DNA of 30,675 nt, from the NCBI GenBank assembly GCA_947630775.1, contig CANRIY010000005.1, positions 1-30,675 of the forward strand. Direction: 5' to 3'. The notes beneath the pieces were generated by a model that saw nothing but the letters and a program-made list of their open reading frames with translations, was not told where the DNA came from and did not search any database. Positions 15,601 through 27,600 of the stretch are shown here, piece by piece. This stretch comes from an uncultured Clostridia bacterium. Its GTDB lineage: Bacteria; Bacillota; Clostridia; Christensenellales; Borkfalkiaceae. A program made the position numbers and the translations under genes. Position 1 is the stretch's first letter, and the number at the start of each line of letters is the position of its first letter.

Positions 15601-18600
15601 ACGATCCTACCGTTAAAAACGATCAGGACGGCTTCGAAAAGGCGACGGAAGGCCACATCTTCGGCGACTTCTATCTCCAGACCTACTATCCGTTCAGCGG
15701 CTACACGGGCTTCAGGATCTACATCTTCGAAGACGACGGTCACCTCGGCAAGTGGAACATGCACGTCGATATGCGTTCCGAAGTCAAGGAGGGCGAATTC
15801 AAGTATGAGATCCCGAACTACGACGCACTCCGCGCCTTCCGCGACAGCGTCAACGGCGCCTTTGAAGGAAAGCAAGCGAACTCGTATAAAGATAGCAATA
15901 CGGGCAAACAGACGACAGTCACGCTCACGGGTCAGGTCACGATCCCCGAGGATGAAAAATTCGGCATGATCGGTGAAGAAGATACTACGCCTTTCAGCGG
16001 TATCTTCGACGGCGGCACAGAAGGCCTCTTCATCGAAGGCCAAGGCCTCGAAGGCCCGCTCTTCGGGTACCTCGACGGCGCAACGATCAAGAATCTCCAT
16101 GTCAAGGCGAAGCTCGACGAGCTTACCCTCGCGACGTTCGCCCTTGGCGACAAGACTTCTCTCCTCACGAATACCTATGGTATCGCGAAGTCGGCGAAAG
16201 ACACCAAGTTCGAAAACGTCACGCTCGAACTTACGAACGCGAACGGTACCGTCCTCGTCAAGTGGGACGGAAGCGGCAACGTTTCCGTCACCGTGACGGG
16301 CAACAAGCCCGCGTCCACGGCTGAGGGTCATCGTATGCGCGCTACGGGCAGTGCAGACGATTATCTGCTCGTCATCCGCGGCGAAATGCTCGAACTCGGC
16401 GATGCAAAATTCACGTTTGATCACGTCAAGTTCGAGGACAGCTTCGGCCAGCACTCCTACATCGACGTGACGAACGCCAAGTCCTTGACGCTCAATGACT
16501 GCTATGCAGACGTTGACCCGATCGAGGCTTGCGATCGTAATCCCGACGGCACCGTTAAAACATGGGCAGACAACGGTCTCTCCGGTAAGGTTGCAAAAGG
16601 CAGAACGGGCAATGCGGCGTTCATCGTCTCCCGCAGCAGCAGCGAGCGCACAGCGGCTCTCGAGCTCACGATCAAAGACAGCACGATCCTTGCCGCACGG
16701 TCCGCTGCCAATACCGACGCCATCCTCAACACCGGCAAGCAGGATCCCGATCCGTACAGCATGGCGGTCCTCATCAATGTCGATGTCTCTACGGCGACGG
16801 TCACGGGCAACATCTTCGGCGCAAATAGCGACGGCGAGCGCTACTTGGGTTCGGTCGTCGAGTTCAAATCCATGGCAGACGGCGCCAACCTCACGATTTC
16901 GGGCAACAAAGTCTATGGCGGAAACGGCGCTACGGCATTCGCCCTCAGTGACGCTAAAGGTGAAGACGCTTACGCGGCGATCTTCGGTGAGAACACCGTA
17001 GACGCATCGAACGGCACCTTCCTCGCTGTCACGGGCAAAGGTCATGCACAGGTCTATCTCCTCGGTGAGCTTGCCGATGACAACTACGTTAACAGTAACA
17101 CCATCGGTAGCGGCAAGACCTACAGTACCAACCTCTACAGGGCTGTTAAGACGGAAAGCGACGAGAGCTTCGACTTCATCGCCTTCGCGGCGGATAAGGT
17201 CGAAACTGAAGGACACCTGTTCGAGATGTTCAGGGGCAAGGTCTATCTCGGCACCAACTTCGGCGCAGAACATACACAGTTCACGCCTGAAGATTTGGAA
17301 AAGAAAGTCACGCCTGAAGGCGTCACGTCCAAAGAATTCGAATACGGACACGACATTTGGATCATCGACCTTGCGTTCGAGGATCCCGAAGGTTTCGTCC
17401 AGCACATCGCGGACTACACCGATCACTACTACGTCAACAACGCCGCAGGTCTCGGCTCCTTCCGCGACATGGTCAACGGCATCGGTTCGTACGCCGAAAA
17501 GACGCCGAATAGCTTCTCGACGAAGACAATCGTCACCACAAAGGATATCGACCTTGCGGAAGCGAAGATCACCAACTGGACGCCTATCGGTATTGATAGC
17601 AAGCCGTTCAGCGGCACCTTCACGACGAAGTTCGGCGAGACGCAGTATGCGATTAAGAACCTGAGCATTGATTCCTCTGTAGAAGGTTATACATATCTTG
17701 AAGAGGGTAAGACGCGTCTCGGCCTCTTCGGTTATACCAACGGCGCAACCTTGACTTATATCAAGATTTCCGGCGTCACGATCGTCGCAACGAACGGACT
17801 CGCCGGTAATGACACAGTCGGTGCACTTGTCGGTCTTGCGTACAGCGGAAATACGATCAACAACATTACCGTTGACGGTCTGATCTCCATTACGGGCGAC
17901 TTCAGCAGAACGGGCGGCGTCATCGGTCAGACCTATGGCAACTTCTCCGATATTACCGTCAATGCGGACGCGGGCAGTATTGTTTGGATGACGAGCGGAT
18001 CGCAAGCGGATTATGTCGGTGGTATCCTTGGTCATGCAGGTGACGCAGGAAACTACACCCACCTCACCGTGAATAATTTGAAGGTTTTCGGTGGCGACAA
18101 TGTTGGCGGTATCGCGGGTGTCCTTCAAAGTGGCACTACAGTTGATGACGCTACGCTTACCGATGTACATCTTCTGCAAGCCGCTTTCGAAACGGGGAAC
18201 AATACATCGGGCTCCGCGTTGCAGATTGGTGCTGTCAGCGGTTCTGTTACAGCGGGCAATATCACGATTAAGAATGTGACCTTCACGGGCGCACTCGAAC
18301 GTGGCGGCCACAAGTTTGGATCCGTAGCTATTCCCAAGACCGTATTGAATGGCGGTTATTCGGGAGGCATTCATGATGCCACGGCTAATCCCGGAACTGT
18401 TAATTACAGCGAGAACAACAATATCTATGCTTTGATCGATACCGATCTCTACTACCGCAACGGCGACTATGAGATCATGTCGGTCCATGGCTTGCAACGC
18501 TTTACGGAGATCGTTGCGAAGAGTGCAGGACAATACTACAGGGATACTGTGGAAGGCCATAAGGCGACACTGCTCATGGAAGAGGATGTTGTTGATCTTT

Positions 18601-21600
18601 CTGCCCTCAAAGTGAACGGCGAGTGGCTCAAAGATGAAGCTCCCGAAGGCTGGACTGGATCTTGGACTGGTCGTCCCTATATCCTTCTCCAGATCGGTGC
18701 CGAGGGCAGGCCTTTCATGGGTACCTTCGACGGTAACGGCAAGAAGATTACCGGCCTTACCGCGGCGCTCTTCGGCAATACCGACGGGGCGACGGTCAAG
18801 AACCTCGTCCTCGACGGCGTCGCGATCGACAGCGAGACGGCGAACGTCGGCGGTCTCATCAATGAGGCAACGGGTACCACGCTCGACAAGATCACGGTGA
18901 TCGGTTCCGTCAGCGGTACATACAACGTCGGCGGTCTCATCGGTGAAGCGCACGGCGCAACCACGATCTCGAACGCACTCGTCAAGGCGACCGTCACCAA
19001 GACGGATATGGCGGACGCGGCGCATGCACGTTCCATCGGTGTCCTCGTCGGTGCGGCGGAAGGTACGGTCACGCTCAGTGATGTATATACGAGCGAGTTC
19101 TATCAAGTTCCCGTCACCGTTATTGATAACCAATACACGGACGGCAACCTCAACTACCTTGTCTACAACTACGGCCTCGTCGGTTCCGCACTCAGCGGCG
19201 TAGCAACCGACGAATGGGCAACCGACAAGGGTGTCCTTCCTGCGGCAGCAATCGAATTTGATGATACGATTGCCCCGCCGCGCAGCACAGGTTCTATCAA
19301 CGCACGCATTACGGCGACCGACCTCTATCTTACGGCAACCTATGCGAAGGATGGCACCGCAAGCGTGTATGTCAACGTGCAGAGCGCTCAGGGCCTTGCA
19401 AGCATTGCAGAGCTCGTCAACCACGGCATCACCTTCGCGGGCGAAACCGTCATGGTCGGCGGCAATATCAGCATGGGAAGCTATGCCGAAAACGGCGTCT
19501 CCAAGTGGGTCGGCATCGGTAACGCTGAGCACGCATTCGAAGGCACCTTCAACGGTCTCGACAAGCAGATCTCTCATCTCTACGGGCCTCTGTTCGGCAA
19601 CCTCGCAGGTACCGTTCAGAACCTCACCCTCGGCGACCTCAACATCAACAAGCTCGCGGGCGATACAGCCGCCACGAAGGGTACGGTCGCGAAGGCCGTC
19701 TCGGGCAGCGCGACAATCGACAACGTCACCGTCATCGCATGGGTGCAGGACGTGAACAAAGCAGGCGCCGTGAACCCGAGCGACGTTGCGGCGGCTCCGT
19801 TCGGCCTCTACGAAGAGGGCAGCGCGACGGTCGTATCTTCCGAGATCACGATCAACTTCGTGGCTCAGAACATCGTCTTCAACGCGAAGATCGACGGGAA
19901 GTCCAACTCCATCGTCACCTACACGGGCGACACGCTCGGCGCAGACGAAACCGCTTCGACGCACGAGTACAAGGCCATCGTCAAGGACGAGATCTTCCGT
20001 CTCGGTGGCTTCAACCACAGCGTATGGTCGACCACGCCTACGGTCTCCTTCACCTTCAATGGCATTAAGTTTGTCGGTGATTGCACGATTGTTTTGAGTA
20101 GCGGTCCCGAGGGGAAAGAACCCAATGTGAATGCATTCACGATGACGAACTGCTATGCCGATGTCGCTCCGACAGCACAGCCGAGCCGCCTTCCCACATT
20201 TATTCTCGGAGATTCGACCAATGCGGGCGGACCTATGTACACGGTATTCCGTTTCACCAACAACGTGGTTCTTGCGGATTCGGGTTCTGCTACGAGCAAC
20301 TTTAAGGAGTATGGTGAAGCTATCTTCTCGTGGTCGCCTTTCGCGGACGGTTCTGTCATCAGCGGCAATGTGTTTGGCTCCGCAGAAAGACCGTTCCACA
20401 ACGCGATCATCAAGGTTCTTGGTTTCGAAGAGAACATGTCGATGACCATTGAGGACAACACGTTCTTTGCCGATGGTGCACATAAGTGGGATCGCCTTGC
20501 GGCAATCGACCTTGCGCCTTCTCAGTCTACGGCGTTTGAGGTTTGGGTCAAGAACAACACCCTCAATATCTATTCCGCAGATGGTGTGGAATCCAATTAC
20601 ACGATAGTAGCTGCTGAAACAAACTACGGCAAACCGAGAAATGCTCGCGTTTTCATCACGAGTGACAATGAAGTCTATGAAAATAGTGAGAAAGTCAAGA
20701 TCGACTTTGACTTCATCACAAGGGGCACTGACAATATCGTCTACGGTTGCTTCGACTTCGTCGGCTACAACGTCGTTCTCGATGACAAAGGCATGATCAC
20801 GAGCGGCGACTTCATCTTCGGGAATGACAGTGACAGATTTGCGACCACGCATGACGCCGACTTGGCGAAAGCGCTCGCAAGCTACGTTGCAGACAAAACC
20901 TGCTACAAGGATATCCACATCGTCATCGGCGAGCAGTTCGGCCGCAGACTCAGCGATCTTCTTGACGACAACTACAATACCTATTACAACTTCTCGCTTG
21001 TCGGCCTCAACTCGTTCGCGTCCCTCGTGAACGTCGCAGGTTGGACGGGCGAAGGCAAGACCGTCAAGCTCGCAGATGAGTTGAACAAAGACCACGTCCT
21101 CGACCTCAGCTCTTACACGAGCTGGACGCCGATCGGCACCGCTGAGCACGCCTTCAAGGGAACCTTCGACGGCAGCTACGGCGACGGCAACTGGACGATC
21201 ACGAACCTCAGCTACAGCGGCGAACCCGACGCATTCGGCTTCTTCGGCTATACCGACAGCGCAACCGTCGAGAATCTTGTGATCGAGACGGTCGATGTCA
21301 AAGTCACAGGTGAAACGAATTCCAAGGTCGGTGCACTCGTCGGTAACGCGGCGAACACTACACTTAAGGAAATCCGCGTCTCCGGCATCAACATCAGTGG
21401 CAACGCACAGCACGCAGGTGCGATCGTCGGCCACGGCGAAGAGGTCAACCTCAACAACATCACCGTTCTCGCTTCGGATATTTCCGTAGAGCAGAACACG
21501 GTGGGCGCGGTCATCGGCTACGCGAAGAACGCAACGCTCAACGGCGTCTACATCGGTTGTGAAGGTGCGATCGAAGCTGCCGATCTTGACAATGCGGACG

Positions 21601-24600
21601 TTCACATCAGCGGCGCCAACACGGTCGGCGGCGTCGTCGGTATCGCACTTGACGGCGGAACGTTCGAAAACATCTATCTTGGAAGTTCCGTCATCGTCAA
21701 GGCAAGCGCGATCAACAGCGATCAGCGTGCACACCTCATCGGTGCGATCATCGGTGCAGTCCAGAATGATGGCAACAGCGAGAAGTTCAATGTCACCAAT
21801 GCGAACTTCTACGGCAAGCTTGTCAGGGATACGGTTGCGGACTTCACAATGACGCCTACATTCGCGCACTACGGCCTCGTCGGTTGCGACAATGCTGCCA
21901 CCGACGGTGCGGAGAGCAAGAACGTCGTCATCAGCAAGTCTATTCTCCACTCCGCGATCACCGAAGGCTTCACGCAAAACACCGTTTGGGAAGAAGCGAA
22001 GGCTGATTCCGAGTATCAGGTCACCTCGCTTGAAGGCTTCAAGTATTTCCGCGACCAAGTCAACGCGGGTAACCCTTACAAGGGCGAAAAGATCCACCTT
22101 ATGGAGGATCTCGATCTCGGGGGTAAAGTTGATACAACAACCGGCTCGACGGGCGACCTTTGGACGCCTATCGGTGTGGCGGATCAAGCCTTCCAAGGCA
22201 CCTTCGACGGTACTAAGGAAGACGGCACTCCCGCTGTGATCTCCAATATCTATGTCGACCGTCATACCAAGACTCACAATGATTACAGCGAGGTTTGCTC
22301 GAACGAGTCCTATGCGGGTCTCTTCGGTGCGGCAGGCGGCAACGCGAAGTTCATGAACTTCACGATCGAGCATGCAGACCTCAGTGCGAAGAGCTACGTC
22401 GGCGCGGTCGTCGGCAGCGGCTTCACCTCGTCCTTCTCGAACATCACCGTGAAAGACGTCAAGATCTACACGCACCACTATGCGGGCGGTCTTACGGGTT
22501 ATGCTTACGGCACGTTCGAAAACAACAACGTTAATGGCCTCACGATCGATGTCGTTCCCGAAGCGAGATACGACGATGAGAATACCTCTCAGTTCTGGCG
22601 TCTCGACAACGGCGACAAGGCGGGCGGTCTCGTCGGTCTCCTTGGTGAAGGTCCCGAAACTCTCACGAACAACACGGTCGAAAATGCAAAGATCAGCGCA
22701 TACCGTGATCTCGGCGTTCTCGCAGGTTGCTACGTGAGCGAAGGTACTGCCCTTACGCTGGAAGGCAACACAGTCAAGAATTCCGACCTCTACGTCGTCA
22801 GAGACTATAAGTCCGCCGACGGCAAGGTTATGGAATACACAAGGGATAAAAGAGATCCCAACGTCTCCTATGTACCCGATGTGAATGTGGGTGAAGTGAT
22901 CGGTCGCTTCGGCGGTACGCAGGAAGAACTTGCGGCCAAGACGACGATTGAGAATGTTGTCATTCACTGGGAGCATGCGAACCAAGGCGAGTTCTTCCTT
23001 CAGAACAACGCATGGCACATCATGTCGAAAGAAGGCCTCGAAACCTTCCGTACCCTCGTGAATGACGGAACCACAGAATACAACGGTCATGAATTCAAAG
23101 AAGGCTTCGAGGGTGAAACCGTCTATCTTGAAGAAAGTATCGACCTCAGTGCATCGGCAGTCATAGAACCCGCTTCTCGTCGCGCTCTCGCGACGAGGGC
23201 GATCGACGGGGCCGAGGAATGGACCCCCATCGGAACGAGCGAACACCCCTTCAGAGGTGTGTTTGACGGGCAGAAACACACTGTTTCGGACCTCATCATC
23301 AAATCCGCAGATCACGGCTATCTCGGCTTCTTCGGGTATGTCCATAACGACATCTCTAAGCCCGCAGCAGGCATCAAGAACCTCACGATCGACGGCGTTG
23401 ATATCGAGGTCAAAAATGTGGATCGCGTCGCCGCACTCGCAGGCTCGCTTGACAACGGTGGCGATTCGAATGCCCTTGTGATCTCTAACATTACGATCAC
23501 TGGCTCCGTGAAGATCATCACGGAGGGTGACTTTGTCGGCAGTATTGCGGGCCACATGACGAATGCCCATCTCAGCAACATCACTGTCAATGCGACGGGC
23601 GAGAATACTTTGAAGTCCACAGGCAAGAATCAATGGGGCGCGCAGGTCGGCGGTCTCGTAGGCCATGCGGGTCAAATCAAGGCCGACGGACTTACTTCCA
23701 ACCTCAATGTCGAAGGTGAATGGGCAGGCGGCCTCTTCGGCCTCCTCGAATATACCTCGACTGTCACGGATGCGAACGTTACGGCGAACGTCACAGGTAC
23801 CACCGAATATGTCGGCGGGCTTGTCGGCGCACATCAGTTCAACGAGATCGTCATCACCGACAGCTCCTATAAGGGCAATCTTACTTCCGGTGCGTCCGAT
23901 GTGACTTCTGACGCATTCTTCGGCAAGGCAAGCGATCCGAGCGGCACCATCACGGTTGAGGACTCCACTTCCGAACTTCTCAACATCGATAAGGCGTCCG
24001 AGCTTACAGGGAAAGAGGGGATCCTCTACGGCGCAGTTGCAGACAGCACCGGCGAAGTTACCAAGGGTTACCTCATCAGCTCTGCGGCGGGTCTCAAAGC
24101 GTTTGCGGAACTCGTCAACGGCGGAAAGACCTTTGAGGGCGAGCACGTATTCCTGACGGCGGAGAAGATTGACCTCGCGGATCTTGAAGGAGACTGGACG
24201 CCCATCGGTAATGTCGGGGCCCGCTTCATGGGCACCTTCGACGGGTTGGGTCACTCGATCTCCAACATCCACGTCTCGGGCACCAAGTACGTCGGTCTCT
24301 TCGGCGTGGTCGGCGATATCGACAAGCCCGATATCACTCCCGCGATCAAGAACCTCAAGATCGGCGGCACCAACACTGTCACGATCACCGATGCTGCATG
24401 GGCCGATAAGTTGGGCTACCGTAACGACAGCGGTCTCCTCGTCGGCTATGCCGCAAAGACGACCTTCGCGAACATCACGTACGACGCAAACGCGTCCGTC
24501 ACGGTTACAGCCGAAACTTACACTCTTGTCGGTGATGAATATCAGCCCTTTGTCGGTTGCGGCTCTGCGATCGGCGGTCTCGTCGGCGCGTCCCAGACCT

Positions 24601-27600
24601 GTACCTACAACAATATCAACCTCAACTGTGCAGTCACGGTTACTGCGGAGAGCGGCGTTGATGTCGGCGGTCTCATCGGCCTCTCCATGCACGACACTTT
24701 GACGGGCGTTAAGATTTCGTCCTGCACGGTACAGGCAAACTTTGAAGTTGGCGGCGTCATCGGGAAAGCATACGGCAATGTTTCTCTGACAAATGTTCAG
24801 GTAGAGCAAGGCAGCGTTTGGCTTCACTATAACTGGCTGTATCTTGACAAAGAAGGTCGACAGATTACCTCTCAGGAGAGCTATTTCAAGACGATCGGCG
24901 GTCTCGTCGGCGTTGCATATGACGCAGATAACTCGACGCTTTCCGTCGATGGTTGCAGCTTCAATGGCACACTGATCAGAAAAAATACCGCGCTCCAGAT
25001 GAACGAACTCGGGACGCCCGATCTCGTAAATTACGGGCTTGTCGGCACAGCGGACTACAATGGCACCGCCGTGAAGACGGTATCGATCAAATCGACGAAT
25101 ATCGTTGTTGAGAGTTGGACTTACCATTACGATGGCGTCTACTATTATAGCCCCGCGCCTGATTACAGCTTGCAAGGCGGGTACAACTCCGAAGGCGCGT
25201 TTGAGGTCGGATCCCTCAGCGTTTCCTCCGCGGAAGGCCTTCGCTACTTTGCGAGCCTCGTCAACGGCGGCCACGACTTTGCAGGTGAAATCGTCACCCT
25301 CGAAAATGATGTTGATCTGGGGGGGGTGAGCTGGACACCTATCGGGAGTAAAGATCATCCCTTCAACGGCATCTTTGAAGGCAACAAAAATACAGTTTCC
25401 GGCCTTGCCGTCGATGCTCCCGAAAGCGATTATGTAGGTCTCTTCGGGCAAATCGGACAGTACGGAACACCGAATAACGGAACCATTCAGAACCTCACGA
25501 TCAACGGCGCAACGGTTGTCGGCAACGATTACGTGGGCGTTGTTGCGGGTGAAGTGCGCGGCACGGTTTCCAACGTGACTGTGAAAGGGCACATCTCGGT
25601 TGAAGGCAAGAAGTTTGTCGGCGGTGTCGTCGGTCATGCCTATGCGGGTTTTGAAAAGGTCGAAGTTAGCGGTGACGAAACATCTTCTGTCAGCGGTGAA
25701 ACCACGGTTGGCGGTATCGTCGGCGTTTCCGGCGAAGGAAGCTATACCTTTACTTGCTCGGTTGCCAGCGTGTCGCTGAAAGGCGCGATCGTAGGCGGCA
25801 TTGCGGGTCAAGCACAATTAGGCAACAGCTTTGTCGGTTGCGAAGTTGAGGCATCGCTGGAAGTCGCAGAACGTCTTTCCGGCACAGTGGGTGGCATTGT
25901 TGGTAGCGCCTACGGAGCTGTCACCGTTTCCGGTTGCAACTACGTAGGATCGATCGTTGCTACGAACGGCAAGCTTAAACCGACGAATCTTTCGCATGAA
26001 GGTCTCGGCACGGGTGATTACGCAAGCATTACGGATACGACTGTCGCCGTTATCCTTATGGACGGTTACAAGCGGGTCGCTTCCTCGTGGGAAAATGTCA
26101 ACAAGGCAACGATTGAGACCTACATCTCCACCGCAGAAGCGCTTGCTTATATGGCAGAGCTTGTGAACGATCAGTACATGTCGCTCAGCTTCGCAAACGA
26201 AACTGTTTACCTCGAGAAAGGTTTCTCTCTCAGCGAGGCTTGGACCCCGATCGGCACTTCCGCGAATCCCTTCAGGGGACACTTTGACGGCAAGGGCAAC
26301 ACGATCAGCAACCTCCAAGTTACAGGTACGTATGCAGGTCTCTTCGGGTATGTGGCAGGCCATGCTGCGAGCATCGAAAACCTCACCGTGAGCGGCGCAA
26401 CACTTACGGAAGTCATCGAGAATAACGAGGCGTATGCAGGTGCGGTCGTTGCGAAGTTCCAGATAAGCACCGATCAAGAGGCCAAGTTGAGCAATCTTCA
26501 CGTTGTAGACGTTCATATCACAGCGTATCGCTATGCGGGCGGTATCGTCGGTCAGAGCTACGTCGCAATCACCAATTGCTCCGCGAAGAACGTTACAATC
26601 GACGCAAAACCGAATCAGACCGGAGACACATACGACAACGGCGATAAAGTCGGCGGCATTGCCGGTTGGTTTGTCGATGACACGTCAAGAGAACTCAAGA
26701 ACAACCGTGCCGAGAACATCACTCTCACGGCATATCGCGACGTCGGCGGTATCGCGGGCTACGCGGGTAAGGCGATTGTGGACGGCAACTTCGTCAAGGG
26801 CGTGAAAATCACCGTCGATCAGATTACCAATAACTATGGCGACGACAAGGAAACCAATGCCGGCTATCTCTACGGCCGTATCAATAATGTAGCGGATTGG
26901 CCCAAGTATGTGGGAACCGTTGAGCAGGGCGACGGAGTTGAGTACTCGCTCACCTACAACATCAAGGGGAGCACGGCGCTCCAGTCCGCACTCAATGAGG
27001 CGAGCGAATACGGCTCCACAACCATCAATCTCGCCGAAGGCACCTACGAAGGCACGAATAATGCGAAATTCGGAGAGAAAACCATTACAGGCTTCTCCAT
27101 TTTCGCAGATGTCCGTACGGCAAGTTTGAGCAAAGATCAGTACGGCAACGACAAAGTATACTCCCGTAACATCAAGAATCTTACCATCCAAGCAATGGAC
27201 AACGCCGAAGTGACGTTTACGACTGCCATTGTAATGCACGATGGCCTCGATGCCGATGCAGACACTCATCATACGAGACTGGTGAGCGTAGACGGCGTCA
27301 CCGTAAAGGGGATTAAATTCGACAATGCTTCGACCCCGATCTTCTTCATCAACGGCTATTCCGGAAGCAAGTGGAGCAATATTACGATTGAAAACAATAC
27401 CTTCACTTGGGATGAGGCAAAGACCGCGCTGAATACCGATCAAATCGGCGTCCAGATGTACAGCGAGAACTTCGATGTGTTCAAGCAGGGAAGCGAGTAT
27501 CGTATCTTCAACGTGAAGGTCCTCAACAACACCTTCACGAACGCGGAACGCCCGACGTACAACTGCAACATCAGCGGATTCGAGTTTTCCGGCAACACGG

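Larger units (their letters stand above)
15801..26939 (+). repeat. Ten tandem beta-helix/GLUG modules of the giant protein
   Basis: Module headers begin near 15801, 17424, 18453, 19359, 20982, 22011, 23010, 24063, 25212 and 26112. Each has an EGLxxFxxLVN-like helix, a DIDL-type strand and, in seven of them, an exact WTPIG (Trp codons at 17577, 21123, 22161, 23220, 24195, 25332 and 26241). Modules 3 and 4 have variants (LLQIG and WVGIG) and module 1 is the most diverged. Modules are about 0.9-1.6 kb long. GLUG motifs fill the rest of each. Confidence 0.85.

Noticed and set aside
12804..15794. Possible collagen domain
   Set aside because: Gly-X-Y runs are only two to four triplets long (GEKGEDG, KGDKGDRG), too short for a triple helix.
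14724..25817. 3,697-residue open frame on the minus strand
   Set aside because: It is codon-aligned with the sense gene and open only because TTA, CTA and TCA are avoided there. The translation is Arg/Asp/Val-rich without recognisable domains, signal or ribosome binding site.
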